Of a DNA stretch of 64,000 bases, positions 1 through 7,280 are shown one piece after another. The notes under the pieces were generated by a model, which searched no databases, was not told the origin of the DNA, and saw only the letters and a program-made list of their open reading frames with translations. This DNA is from Telluria mixta (GTDB lineage: Bacteria; Pseudomonadota; Gammaproteobacteria; Burkholderiales; Burkholderiaceae_D): contig NZ_CP119520.1 in the NCBI RefSeq assembly GCF_029223865.1, positions 4,092,001 to 4,156,000 on the forward strand. The letters are read 5' to 3'. Both the position numbers and the translations under genes were made by a program. Position 1 is the stretch's first letter, and every line of letters starts with the position of its first letter.

Positions 1-204
1 CGAATTCGGGTCGGCCGCCTTGTCGACGACGGGCGGCACCTGGCCGCTGATGAAGTGGATCGTCGTCCCCGGCGGCAGGGTGACGGCCTGGGCGATCGGG
101 AAGTCGGAATCGGGGATCTTGTGCCGGACGATGGCGGTGGGCGCGGCCAGCACGGTCAGGGGGAGGGCGAGCGCGAGGGCTGCGGCGAGTCTTGTCGTTT
201 TCAT
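1..204 (-). CDS. RidA-like protein with signal peptide (partial, C-terminus outside window)
   Basis: Only the first 68 codons lie in the window; the gene runs off the left edge. The product starts with a Sec-type signal (MKTTRLAAALALALPLTVLA), so it is exported. After it come a short N-terminal strand and the segment IHFISGQVPPVVDKAADPNS, which resembles the conserved (Y/F)(I/V)SGQ region of RidA/YjgF proteins. Known RidA proteins hydrolyse reactive imines and enamines. It is the third gene of a same-strand cluster, 15 bases after the cytochrome c gene, itself overlapping a flavin amine oxidase gene. An amine oxidase releases an imine, so a periplasmic imine hydrolase makes sense here; that link is inference. 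Family assignment is fairly sure despite the truncation. Confidence 0.75.
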   Translation of the reverse strand, partial: MKTTRLAAALALALPLTVLAAPTAIVRHKIPDSDFPIAQAVTLPPGTTIHFISGQVPPVVDKAADPNS

Positions 205-219
205 GGAACCTCTCTGGTG

Positions 220-615
220 TCAGTGTTTGTTGCCGAAGCGGCTGTGCGATGCGGGCGCCACGCCGAGCGCGGTGCGCGTGCTGCCCACGTCCTGCTCGGT
301 GACGGGCGCGCCGCCGTTGCCCCAGCTTGAGCGGACATAGGTCAGCACCTGGGCGATCTCGCCGTCGTCGAGGCTCCCGGAAAAATCGGGCATGCCGCCG
401 CGGCCTTTCAGCAGCACGGTGGCCACGTCGCTCGGGGCGCCCTGCACGAACGCGTTGCCCGCAAGGGCGGGGAAGGCGCCCGGGATACCCTTGCCGGTCG
501 GTTGATGGCACGCGGCGCAGTTCTTCGCGAACAGGCTCTTGCCGTCCGTGGTGTCCGCGCGGGCGACGGCGGTGCAGCCCACGAGCGCGGCAAGAAAGAG
601 TGTTTTGAACGTCAT
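220..615 (-). CDS. Small periplasmic class I cytochrome c
   Basis: The product has 131 residues. A signal peptide covers about residues 1-20 (cleavage near AVARA). The haem site CAACH is at residues 33-37, and Met75 in GRGGMPDF is the likely sixth ligand. The remaining C-terminal helix LDDGEIAQVLTYVRSSWG is typical of class I cytochromes c of alcohol or amine dehydrogenase clusters. The ATG overlaps the stop of the upstream flavin oxidase gene by four bases (ATGA, 612-615), so the two are probably translationally coupled. The likely role is to accept electrons from the amine oxidase and pass them to the respiratory chain; that partner is inferred from context. The last 25 residues are polar and extend beyond the haem domain. 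Confidence 0.9.
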   Translation of the reverse strand: MTFKTLFLAALVGCTAVARADTTDGKSLFAKNCAACHQPTGKGIPGAFPALAGNAFVQGAPSDVATVLLKGRGGMPDFSGSLDDGEIAQVLTYVRSSWGNGGAPVTEQDVGSTRTALGVAPASHSRFGNKH

Positions 616-2198
616 GCGCTTGCCTTTCGATGGAGTTGTTCGATCTGCTGCCACGCCGACTCGATGGCGCCGGCCTGCCAGCCCGTCAGGTAGCTGAGGT
701 GCTCGCCCGCCAGCAGCACGCGGCCTTCGCCCGCCAGCAGGGTCGGATACGCCTTCTGCCGGCCCGCCTCGTCCCATTCGGCCCAGCCGCCCAGGTTGTA
801 CTGGACGCGGTGCCAGGCCACGGAGAACGCGTTCTCGAACGCCTCCCGGTAAGGCGGGAAGATCTTTGCGCCGGCGCTCACGGCGAAGTCCGCGCGTTCG
901 GCGGGCGTCATGGCGCTGACCTCGATGGCGTCCAGCGCGTAGTTGTAGTAGCCGAGCAGCACGCCCTTCTTCGACTGCCAGCCGGACGAGGGCAGCGAGA
1001 TCGTGTTGATGGCCTTGAGGTCGGTGAGCACGTGACCGCCGTAGATCTGGTCGTCCTCTTCCCAGAAGCGGCGCTTCATCTGCAGGCCGATCTTGCCGAC
1101 CGGCGCATACGACACGGCCTTCAGCGCATCCTTGAAGCCGCTTGAAAAGTCCGCGTCGATCGTGCGCAGCACGGACAGCGGGATCGTGCACAGGCAGTAA
1201 TCCGCCGTCACCTGCGACACCCTGCCGCTCTTGACGTCCTTGACGGTGACGGTGACCTGGTCGGCCGACTGGCGGATGGTCTGCACTTCCGCGCCGTAGC
1301 GGATGTGGCGGCCGACGCGCTTCACGAATCCCTGCGCGATGCGGTCCATGCCGCCGACCGGCTGGAACATCGTCGCGTGCATCGGGAATTCCTGCACGGC
1401 GCTGTAGACCTTGGCGACCTTGGATTCGAGCAGCTCGCGAAAGCCCAGCGGATCGGCGAGCTTGCCCGGCCTGAGGCCCGCGCCGGGCTGCTCGGCGAAA
1501 CCCGCGCCGTTGCGGCCCCGGTACACGAGATCCTGCGTGGACAGGGCGCCTTCGTGCGCCAGGTAGTCGAGCAGGAGGTGCTGGTCGTCCGCCGTGAGCG
1601 CCGTGTCGAGCCGGTTGGCCTGCACGGACTTGGCCAGCAGCTCCGCCACGTGCCCGCGCATGTCGGCCTTGATCTGTTCCTGGCGCAGGCGCTGCTTCGA
1701 GAACGGGCCGGCATCCTCCATGTAGACCCAGGCGTGGTCGTTGTCGTTGACCATGACCTCGAGCGGGATGTCGAACTGTTTCGTGTAATGCAGGGTCGAC
1801 TGGTGGTCGAGCGGGATGCGCCACGGGCCATGGTTGATGTACAGGCCGTCGTCGAAACGGCAGGCCTGCGCCTCGCCGCCCAGTTCCTGCAAGGTGAAGC
1901 CCTTGCGTGCCGTCTGGCAGCGTCCGCCCGCGAAGGGGCGCGCTTCCAGCACCTCGACCTTGTAGCCCAGCTTGCCCAGTTCATACGCCGCCGTCATGCC
2001 GGCCAGGCCCGCGCCGAGGATGAGGACCTTCTTGCCCCTGCCGCTGCCGGACAGCGCCGGCGGGGCATTGACCCGGGACGCGATGCCCATGCCCCAGGCG
2101 TTCATCGTATTGAGCAGCAAGGCCGAACCGCCAACCATTGCCGCCCGGTGAAGAAATTCGCGCCGCGTCAGCGACCGTGTCAAACGTTTCATCCGCAC
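612..2198 (-). CDS. Tat-exported flavin monoamine oxidase family protein
   Basis: The product has 528 residues. It begins with a twin-arginine signal (TRREFLHRAAMVGGSALLL; Arg12-Arg13), so it should be exported folded with its cofactor. An FAD-binding Rossmann fold follows: KKVLILGAGLAGMTAAYELG with GxGxxG at about 62-67, then the glutamate-containing VEVLEARPFAGGR. The C-terminal segment GRVLLAGEHLSYLTGWQAGA is the second conserved FAD contact of the amine oxidase family. Family members oxidise primary or secondary amines or amino acids. It is the first gene of a cluster with a cytochrome c (4-base overlap) and a secreted RidA-like protein, suggesting a periplasmic oxidation that uses cytochrome c rather than oxygen. 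The substrate cannot be read from the sequence. Confidence 0.92.
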   Translation of the reverse strand: MRMKRLTRSLTRREFLHRAAMVGGSALLLNTMNAWGMGIASRVNAPPALSGSGRGKKVLILGAGLAGMTAAYELGKLGYKVEVLEARPFAGGRCQTARKGFTLQELGGEAQACRFDDGLYINHGPWRIPLDHQSTLHYTKQFDIPLEVMVNDNDHAWVYMEDAGPFSKQRLRQEQIKADMRGHVAELLAKSVQANRLDTALTADDQHLLLDYLAHEGALSTQDLVYRGRNGAGFAEQPGAGLRPGKLADPLGFRELLESKVAKVYSAVQEFPMHATMFQPVGGMDRIAQGFVKRVGRHIRYGAEVQTIRQSADQVTVTVKDVKSGRVSQVTADYCLCTIPLSVLRTIDADFSSGFKDALKAVSYAPVGKIGLQMKRRFWEEDDQIYGGHVLTDLKAINTISLPSSGWQSKKGVLLGYYNYALDAIEVSAMTPAERADFAVSAGAKIFPPYREAFENAFSVAWHRVQYNLGGWAEWDEAGRQKAYPTLLAGEGRVLLAGEHLSYLTGWQAGAIESAWQQIEQLHRKASA

Positions 2199-2525
2199 CT
2201 CTTCTGGTTATTGCTGGAACCTTCTTCGTTCACTTGAGTTTCAGCAATAGACGTGCCAGCGAGAGGTGGTAAAGAGAAAAAATCTACGTCGAAAATAAAG
2301 TTGTTTTCTGCATTTGGCGAACGTAAGGTTGGGGTAAGGCAGAGACGCCAAATAAAGTTCGTTTCGGCGGCAAGTAGGGCCGACCAGCTGGACGGCGCAT
2401 CGCGCGCACTTTATTTGTCGACGAACAGACTTTGTTTTGTCTTTATGCGCAGCAGATGGGGAAACTGGCGCGGCCGGCCCGCTTTGTCGCACTGCACCAT
2501 GCTGGGCCGGCCCGCACCGGATTGG
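2199..2525. other. Gene-free interval, AT-rich patches with a repeated AAATAAAGT motif
   Basis: No convincing gene is present in these 327 bases. The interval should contain the amine-oxidase promoter on the minus strand. A 9-10 base motif AAATAAAGT(T) occurs at 2293-2302 and 2350-2359, and inverted at 2408-2416. The sequence TGTCGACGAACA starts at 2416. The AT-rich patches contrast with the GC-rich surroundings and lie just past the 3' end of a TnsB-like transposase fragment, so they may be leftover transposon-end binding sites. That interpretation is uncertain. Confidence 0.4.
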
Positions 2526-3287
2526 CTAGGGCAGAATCGTTTGCTGCACCGCAACGGCATGGCGCCGTCCCGCGGCAGGCGCGCCGTCCTTGTCCAGCCA
2601 GTAGCTGAACTGGCCGAAGCTGGGCAGGTCGGCGGGCGGCCGGTCGCGGTAATAGTCCTGCAGCATTTGCCGGTAGGCGGCGCGGCGCGAAAACTCGGGA
2701 TGCGTGGCGGTATAGCGCGCAACGGCGGCGCGGAACGTTGCGCGCATCGCGGCATCCGTATTCTGGCCGGGATGATCGCCCGATTTGCGGGGACGGCCAC
2801 GCTTGATACCCGCGTTGGCCCCACGCGTCTTCCCCGGCGCGCCGGAATTGCCGTAGTCGGGGAGCAGCGCATCCATGGTCTGGCCCCGCTCCCAGAAGCG
2901 GCGCAGGTAGCGCAGCACGCTCGGCCGCGACACGCCGTGGGCGGCCGCGCATGCGGCCACCAGCGCGGCGCGCTCGCGCGGCTGGTACAGCGCGGGCACG
3001 TGCGCGTGCAGGCCGGCGACGATGTCCCAGGCCTTCGCCTGCAGGTCGCGGTATTTCTGGGGCAGCAGCGTGGGCGGGGCGGGCGCGGCGTACGGATCGT
3101 CGGTCAGCAGGCGGGCACGGCCGGTGAGCACGTCGTCGGCCAGCACATGCGGCGCGACCATGCGCGGCTGGCTGTGCGGCAGGCCCAGCTCGAAGGTGCA
3201 GGCGAGCAGCCGGTCGGGGGCGATCCACAGGATGCGGATCGTGCGTAGCGGGCGGGCATACTGGATCACATCGTTTGGCAGAAACAT
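2526..3287 (-). pseudogene. TnsB/Mu-type transposase, N-terminal remnant
   Basis: The frame encodes 253 residues that look like the DNA-binding N-terminal part of a TnsB/TniA/Mu-type DDE transposase. A helix-turn-helix region RPSVLRYLRRFWERGQ lies at about 121-136, followed by DALLPDYGNSGAPGKTRG and the basic patch KRGRPRKSG at 162-170. Full-length relatives have roughly 600-700 residues with an RNase H-like DDE core. Here the frame stops soon after YWLDKDG, and neither other frame downstream continues recognisably, so the catalytic core is missing. Expression would yield at most a DNA-binding fragment. No TnsA, TnsC or TniQ gene is nearby. It marks an old transposon insertion between the amine-oxidase cluster and the phasin gene. 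Confidence 0.65.
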
Positions 3288-3476
3288 GGCGGCTCCCTCA
3301 TGAGTTCAGGAACTTGAATCCATGCAAAGATCGGACCAACGTTTGCTACTTCAGGCTGACAAGCCCGACACGATTAGTCCAGATCAAAGGTGGCCATCCT
3401 CGCGCCCTTAGTCTGTGAGATCGCGTCGCGGCGCCAGCTGCGGCCCGTTCAACCCAAAACTTTGCGAGGCAAATCC

Positions 3477-4040
3477 ATGTATCCATTTCCACAAACGATC
3501 GCCCCGGCGGTCCGTACCCATATCGATGCCCAGACCGCGTTCCTGAATGACATGTCGAAGTCGCTGTTCAGCGCATTCCAGCAGATGTGCGACCTGAACA
3601 TCCAGCTCGTGCAGACGATGCTGGAAGAAACGACGCTCGCCAGCAAGCAGGTGCTGAGCGCCGACCGCCAGTCGGAGCTGCTCAGCGCCGCCACGTCGCG
3701 CACGCAGCCGGCGACGGAAAAACTGCGCGCCTACCAGCAGCACATCGCCCGCCTGGCGGCCGATGCCCAGGTCGACCTGTCGCGCGTGACGGAGCAGCAC
3801 GTGCAGAACACGACCCGCACCGCGCGCGCCCTGGCGGACGAAGTGGCGCGCGACGCCACCGAGCAGACCGAGCGCGGCCTGCGCGCCCAGCAGGAAACCG
3901 TGCGCCAGTTCAGCGATCCGTTCATCCGGGCCGGCAACGGTGCCGCCCAGCCGCATGCATCGGGCGGCACGAGCCAGGGGCAGCAAATGCCGCCGGGCCA
4001 GCAGCAGGGTAGCAAGGACCAGCGGGCCACCACGCACTGA
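3477..4040 (+). CDS. Phasin family protein
   Basis: The product has 187 residues and matches the phasin pattern: an amphipathic N-terminal half (DAQTAFLNDMSKSLFSAFQQ, then a long stretch without proline) and a helical region with many Ala, Gln and Thr. The last 35 residues are Gly/Gln-rich low-complexity sequence. Phasins coat polyhydroxyalkanoate granules; in Burkholderiales they also occur as general stress-related PhaP paralogues. The ATG at 3477 was chosen over an earlier in-frame ATG at 3390, because GCGAGG precedes it at suitable spacing and because MYPFPQ is a usual phasin start. It is a single-gene unit, convergent with the acyltransferase gene. Confidence 0.85.
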   Translation: MYPFPQTIAPAVRTHIDAQTAFLNDMSKSLFSAFQQMCDLNIQLVQTMLEETTLASKQVLSADRQSELLSAATSRTQPATEKLRAYQQHIARLAADAQVDLSRVTEQHVQNTTRTARALADEVARDATEQTERGLRAQQETVRQFSDPFIRAGNGAAQPHASGGTSQGQQMPPGQQQGSKDQRATTH

Positions 4041-4074
4041 CCCGGCGCAGTTCCCGGACCGCAGTTGCCACGCC

Positions 4075-5298
4075 TTATGCGCCGCGCCCGGCCACCGGGT
4101 GCGGCGCGATGATGTCCTGTGCAGCCGGGGCAGCGGTCCGGATGCGCGGCCCCAGGCCGAACAGCGGACGCAGCAACGGCACCCGGCGTACGATCTCGAA
4201 GCCGGCGAAGCTGAGCACCGTCACGAGCACGACGAGCAGCACGGCTTCCAGGCCCGGCGGGCGGTGCAGCGGTTTCAACGCATGGGCCAGCACGACGATC
4301 AGGGTCTGGTGCAGGATGTAGACGGGGAACACGGCCTCGGTCAGGTAACGCCGGGCCGGTCCGTCGCGATCCAGGTGGCGCTGGGCAAAGCCGCAGGCCG
4401 CCAGGATCGCACTCCACGCCAGCAGCGCGTAATTCGCGCGCATCGGCGTCGCGAGCAATTCCCAGCGCGTGCCGTCGATGCCGCCGGTCTCGTCGAGTGC
4501 GATCCACAGCATGAGCAGGGCCCAGCCGGCGAGGGCCAGCGCGAGGCACGTCCAGCGCAGCGCCGCGACACGGGGCCACAAGCCCGGCACGCGCGCCATC
4601 AGGGCGCCCAGCAAAAAGACCGGCAGATAGTTCGCATGGTTGTACCAGTCGTCCACGAGCGCGTGGGTGACGGGAAAACGGTTCAGCATCAGGATGCGCG
4701 CCAGCGCCAGCACGGCGGCCGGCAGCACGATGATCTTCCAGCCCGTCAGCACGCGGCCGAACAGGGCGGCGAGGCGGTCGAAGCGCGGACCCAGCGCCAG
4801 CACGACGAGCGCGAGGACGGCCGTATAGGCCCACAGGTAGGCGACGAACCACAGGTGGTTCCAGGTCGGCAGGATCAGGCAGCCGTCCTGGCAGAAGCCG
4901 TGGTAGCCGCGCACGTACAGCCGCATGAAGTCGGCGTAGCTGCCCGCATAGCCGAGCTTCTCGACGACTTCGAGATACGATTGCGGCGGCACGATGACCA
5001 GCATGCCGAACAGCAGCGGCACGAGCAGGCGCCAGCTGCGCTTGCGCAGGAAGGCGAGGGGACGCAGCTTCGCCAGCATGGCGCTGGAGGCGACGCCGGA
5101 CACGAGGAACAGCAGCGACAGCCGCCACGGAGACGACAGCATCATGAAGGGCTCGAGGGCAGGGCCGGCATACGGACTCTTCACGTGCCAGCCCCACGTC
5201 ACGTAGTACATGCCCACGTGATACAGGATCAGCAGGAAGAACGCGATGATGCGTACCCAGTCGAGGAAGTGATGGCGCGGCGGATGGTTGGTGTGCAT
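4075..5298 (-). CDS. Acyltransferase family 3 membrane protein (OpgC-like)
   Basis: The product has 407 residues and about ten hydrophobic segments across its length. The start, HHFLDWVRIIAFFLLILYHV, carries the Asp-x-x-Arg and His pattern of acyltransferase family 3. Further on, WHLWFVAYLWAY-like and FPVYILHQTLIVV segments match the same family. These enzymes transfer acyl or succinyl groups to periplasmic glucans, lipopolysaccharide or exopolysaccharide; the closest resemblance is to glucan-modification proteins of the OpgC/MdoC kind. The acceptor is unknown. It lies 114 bases downstream of the GH29 gene on the same strand. A GC-rich hairpin at about 4079-4107 overlaps the last codons, but no T-run follows it. 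Confidence 0.85.
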   Translation of the reverse strand: MHTNHPPRHHFLDWVRIIAFFLLILYHVGMYYVTWGWHVKSPYAGPALEPFMMLSSPWRLSLLFLVSGVASSAMLAKLRPLAFLRKRSWRLLVPLLFGMLVIVPPQSYLEVVEKLGYAGSYADFMRLYVRGYHGFCQDGCLILPTWNHLWFVAYLWAYTAVLALVVLALGPRFDRLAALFGRVLTGWKIIVLPAAVLALARILMLNRFPVTHALVDDWYNHANYLPVFLLGALMARVPGLWPRVAALRWTCLALALAGWALLMLWIALDETGGIDGTRWELLATPMRANYALLAWSAILAACGFAQRHLDRDGPARRYLTEAVFPVYILHQTLIVVLAHALKPLHRPPGLEAVLLVVLVTVLSFAGFEIVRRVPLLRPLFGLGPRIRTAAPAAQDIIAPHPVAGRGA

Positions 5299-5412
5299 GG
5301 CGGATCGTCGTCGGTTGGTCGATGAAAGAGAACGACGTCAGACTAGATCCGCGCATGGTCCCGCGCGAGCGGAATGTGGCGAAGCGGGTACGGGATGGGG
5401 CGAGCCGGCCGC

Positions 5413-6945
5413 TCAGGGCGCGGACAGCTCGATCTTCAGCGCGGCCGCGTGGGCCGTCGGCAGGCGCGACGGCAGCGTCACGACCAGGGCATCCTCGCGC
5501 TGCGTCCACCTCAGCCTGGCCTTGCTGCCCAGCAGGCGCACCGAACGGACCGGTCCGCCGGCATACGCCGCACCCTTGCCGAGGGAACGAATCACCACCT
5601 CCTTGACCGGTACGCCGAGGGTGATGGCGTACACGGCATTGCCCCTGGTGGTGAAGCGGATGTCTTGCGCCGTGTACGCGGCGCTTTCCTTCATGGCGCC
5701 GGCGGCGGTCTCCGTCGGCCCCTCGCCATATACCTTCCAGGGCCGCGTTCCGTAGATGGCCTCGCCGTTGGGCTGGATCCATGCCGCCATCTCGTCCAGG
5801 AACCTGCGCGACTCGGGCGGCAGGCTGCCGTCCGGATACTGCACCACGTTGATCAGCAGGTTGCCGTTCTTGCTGACGATATCGGCCAGCATATGGATGA
5901 CCTCGGCCGTCGATTTATAGTGGTAGCCGTCGCTGTAGAACCAGTCGCCGATCGACGTGTCCGTTTGCCACGGCTGCGGATGAATGCCGCTCAACACGCC
6001 CCGTTCCACGTCCAGGACGCCCGCGTCGGAGGTATCGCCCGAGCCCTGGGCCTTGTGGTTGTAGACGGCGGTCAAGCGGCCGCCGTGCCGCGCCATGTTG
6101 CCGTTGTAGTAGTTGGCCAGCAAGGTGCGCCCCACCTTCCCGAACGGCAGGCCGCCATCGGAATACAACAGGTCGGGATGGTAGGTGTCGATGAGGTCGC
6201 TGATGCGCTTGAACCATTCTTCATGCCACGCGGGACTGGTCGCGTACCAGTTGTCCAGGTTGCTGTGCAGGCCCTCGTCGTGGGCCGGGTGATACAGTTC
6301 CTGGTACGCGGGATCGGCGCCGTCGTACGGCACACCGGCCAGGGGACCGGTCTTGTCGTGCCCGTGACTGGGCGCGAGCCACGCATAGCTGGCCCCCAGA
6401 TGTTCGGACACGCCGAACGGCAGGCCGTGTTTCCGCGCCGCCTGCTGCCAGGCGCCGACGATGTCGCGATGCGGCCCCATCCTGACGGCATTCCAGCTGT
6501 GGTAACGCGAATTCCACAAGTCGAAATTGTCGTGATGGACACCCATGCTCACGAAGTATTTGGCGCCCGCCTTGACGTACAGCGCCATGAGCGCATCCGG
6601 ATCGAAGCGCTCCGCCTTCCACAGCGGAATGATGTCCTTGTAGCCCGCCCTGGATGGATGGCCGTAGTGCTTCAGGTGATGCTCGTACTGGGGATGGCCT
6701 TCGAGATACATATTGCGCGCATACCAGTCGCCTGCACGCGGCACCGCCTGCGGTCCCCAGTGCGACCAGATGCCGAATTTGGCATCGCGGAACCAGTCCG
6801 GCGCGCGGTATTGCCTGAACGAGGCGGCGTCGCTGGTGAATGGGCCGGGCCGCAGCGGCGGTTCGTAAGCCTCGCCGGCGAATGCCGGTAACCAGCATGC
6901 CAGCACGCCGGTGCAGATCAAGCTTCGTAAGGGGCGCAGCGCCAT
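5413..6945 (-). CDS. GH29 alpha-L-fucosidase, secreted
   Basis: The product has 510 residues. A signal peptide covers about 1-23. The GH29 fold follows: FRDAKFGIWSHWGPQAVPRA (54-71), YARNMY, the substrate-binding VSMGVHHDNFDLWNS (132-146), and PDLLYSDGGLPFGK, where Asp263 fits the catalytic nucleophile. A C-terminal beta-rich region (from about 420) resembles the usual fucosidase accessory domain. It would release alpha-L-fucose from glycans in the periplasm or outside the cell. The ATG at 6945 was chosen because GGAGA precedes it at good spacing; an upstream ATG at 6984 would add 13 polar residues before the signal peptide. Together with the PL4 lyase near 48 kb it points to use of plant-wall polysaccharides. 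Confidence 0.93.
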   Translation of the reverse strand: MALRPLRSLICTGVLACWLPAFAGEAYEPPLRPGPFTSDAASFRQYRAPDWFRDAKFGIWSHWGPQAVPRAGDWYARNMYLEGHPQYEHHLKHYGHPSRAGYKDIIPLWKAERFDPDALMALYVKAGAKYFVSMGVHHDNFDLWNSRYHSWNAVRMGPHRDIVGAWQQAARKHGLPFGVSEHLGASYAWLAPSHGHDKTGPLAGVPYDGADPAYQELYHPAHDEGLHSNLDNWYATSPAWHEEWFKRISDLIDTYHPDLLYSDGGLPFGKVGRTLLANYYNGNMARHGGRLTAVYNHKAQGSGDTSDAGVLDVERGVLSGIHPQPWQTDTSIGDWFYSDGYHYKSTAEVIHMLADIVSKNGNLLINVVQYPDGSLPPESRRFLDEMAAWIQPNGEAIYGTRPWKVYGEGPTETAAGAMKESAAYTAQDIRFTTRGNAVYAITLGVPVKEVVIRSLGKGAAYAGGPVRSVRLLGSKARLRWTQREDALVVTLPSRLPTAHAAALKIELSAP

Positions 6946-7055
6946 CGTCGGGTCTCCATCATCGGTATCAAAACCCGCGATCATAGTGAGGCGGGATGCC
7001 CTGCGGGGCGACTTGAGTAATCCTCTGCGGGGATTGATGGATTTCGTAAGTGGCC

Positions 7056-7083
7056 AAAAAAAAAGCCCGCACGGGGCGGGCTT
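7056..7083 (-). terminator. Intrinsic terminator on the minus strand with no gene upstream
   Basis: Read on the minus strand, the stem AAGCCCGC / GCGGGCTT with a five-base loop is followed by a run of nine T. It lies upstream of the fucosidase gene start and is not preceded on its strand by any recognisable protein gene. It could terminate a small RNA from the AT-rich interval at about 7084-7240, or be an orphan left by a deletion. Confidence 0.75.
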
Positions 7084-7240
7084 GAATCTATTTTCTTGGA
7101 GGAAGATAGAGGAGACGGTTCAGATTATGCAGGGGCAAAAGAAATAAATCCAATCTGATTTTCAGATATCGATCATACAAATTTGGAATAATAAGGCTGA
7201 GATAATTGGTGATGTTTCGTCGGGTACATACGTTCTAGAA
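7084..7240 (-). ncRNA. Candidate small RNA ending at the orphan terminator
   Basis: This is a tentative call. The minus strand ends in a strong intrinsic terminator (7056-7083). Just before it are two pyrimidine-rich tracts complementary to Shine-Dalgarno sequences: CCTCC (complement of 7098-7102) and CTCCTC (complement of 7109-7114). A dyad ATCTGA-AAA-TCAGAT at 7153-7167 could form a hairpin further 5'. Exposed C/U-rich loops before a terminator are typical of trans-acting small RNAs that block ribosome binding. I could not identify a confident promoter or match a known RNA family, and the 5' end is a guess. Confidence 0.3.
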
Positions 7241-7269
7241 TGGAATGCTGTATTGCGAGCATTCCATTC
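7238..7269 (+). promoter_or_regulatory. 12-base perfect inverted repeat upstream of the metallopeptidase-MORN gene
   Basis: GAATGGAATGCT (7238-7249) and AGCATTCCATTC (7258-7269) are exact complements separated by eight bases. The repeat ends 11 bases before the ATG at 7281, so it can act as an mRNA hairpin hiding the ribosome-binding region or as an operator. No strong Shine-Dalgarno sequence is seen between it and the ATG. Confidence 0.55.
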
Positions 7270-7280
7270 CCATTCCGTTC

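Larger units (their letters stand above)
6946..7280. other. Gene-free interval of 335 bases with a terminator and dyads
   Basis: No protein-coding gene is supported. The interval should hold the promoter of the fucosidase gene on the minus strand and that of the metallopeptidase-MORN gene on the plus strand. From about 7084 it is clearly richer in A and T than the flanking genes. It contains a minus-strand intrinsic terminator (7056-7083), a small dyad ATCTGA-AAA-TCAGAT (7153-7167) and a perfect 12-base inverted repeat (7238-7269), each listed separately. On the plus strand, GAGGAG at 7109-7114 precedes a six-codon frame MQGQKK ending at 7147, too short to assign. Confidence 0.6.

Noticed and set aside
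2241..2492. Minus-strand frame of 83 codons in the AT-rich interval
   Set aside because: Composition is unlike neighbouring genes, no motif is seen, and the initiation context is poor.
2416..3371. Complete small transposon with TGTCG...CGACA ends
   Set aside because: Beyond TGTCG the ends do not match and the five flanking bases (TTATT and CGATT) are not a target duplication.
6911..7147. Plus-strand frame of 78 codons across the fucosidase leader
   Set aside because: It starts inside the fucosidase signal-peptide region on the opposite strand, crosses the terminator, and has no recognisable sequence or ribosome-binding site.
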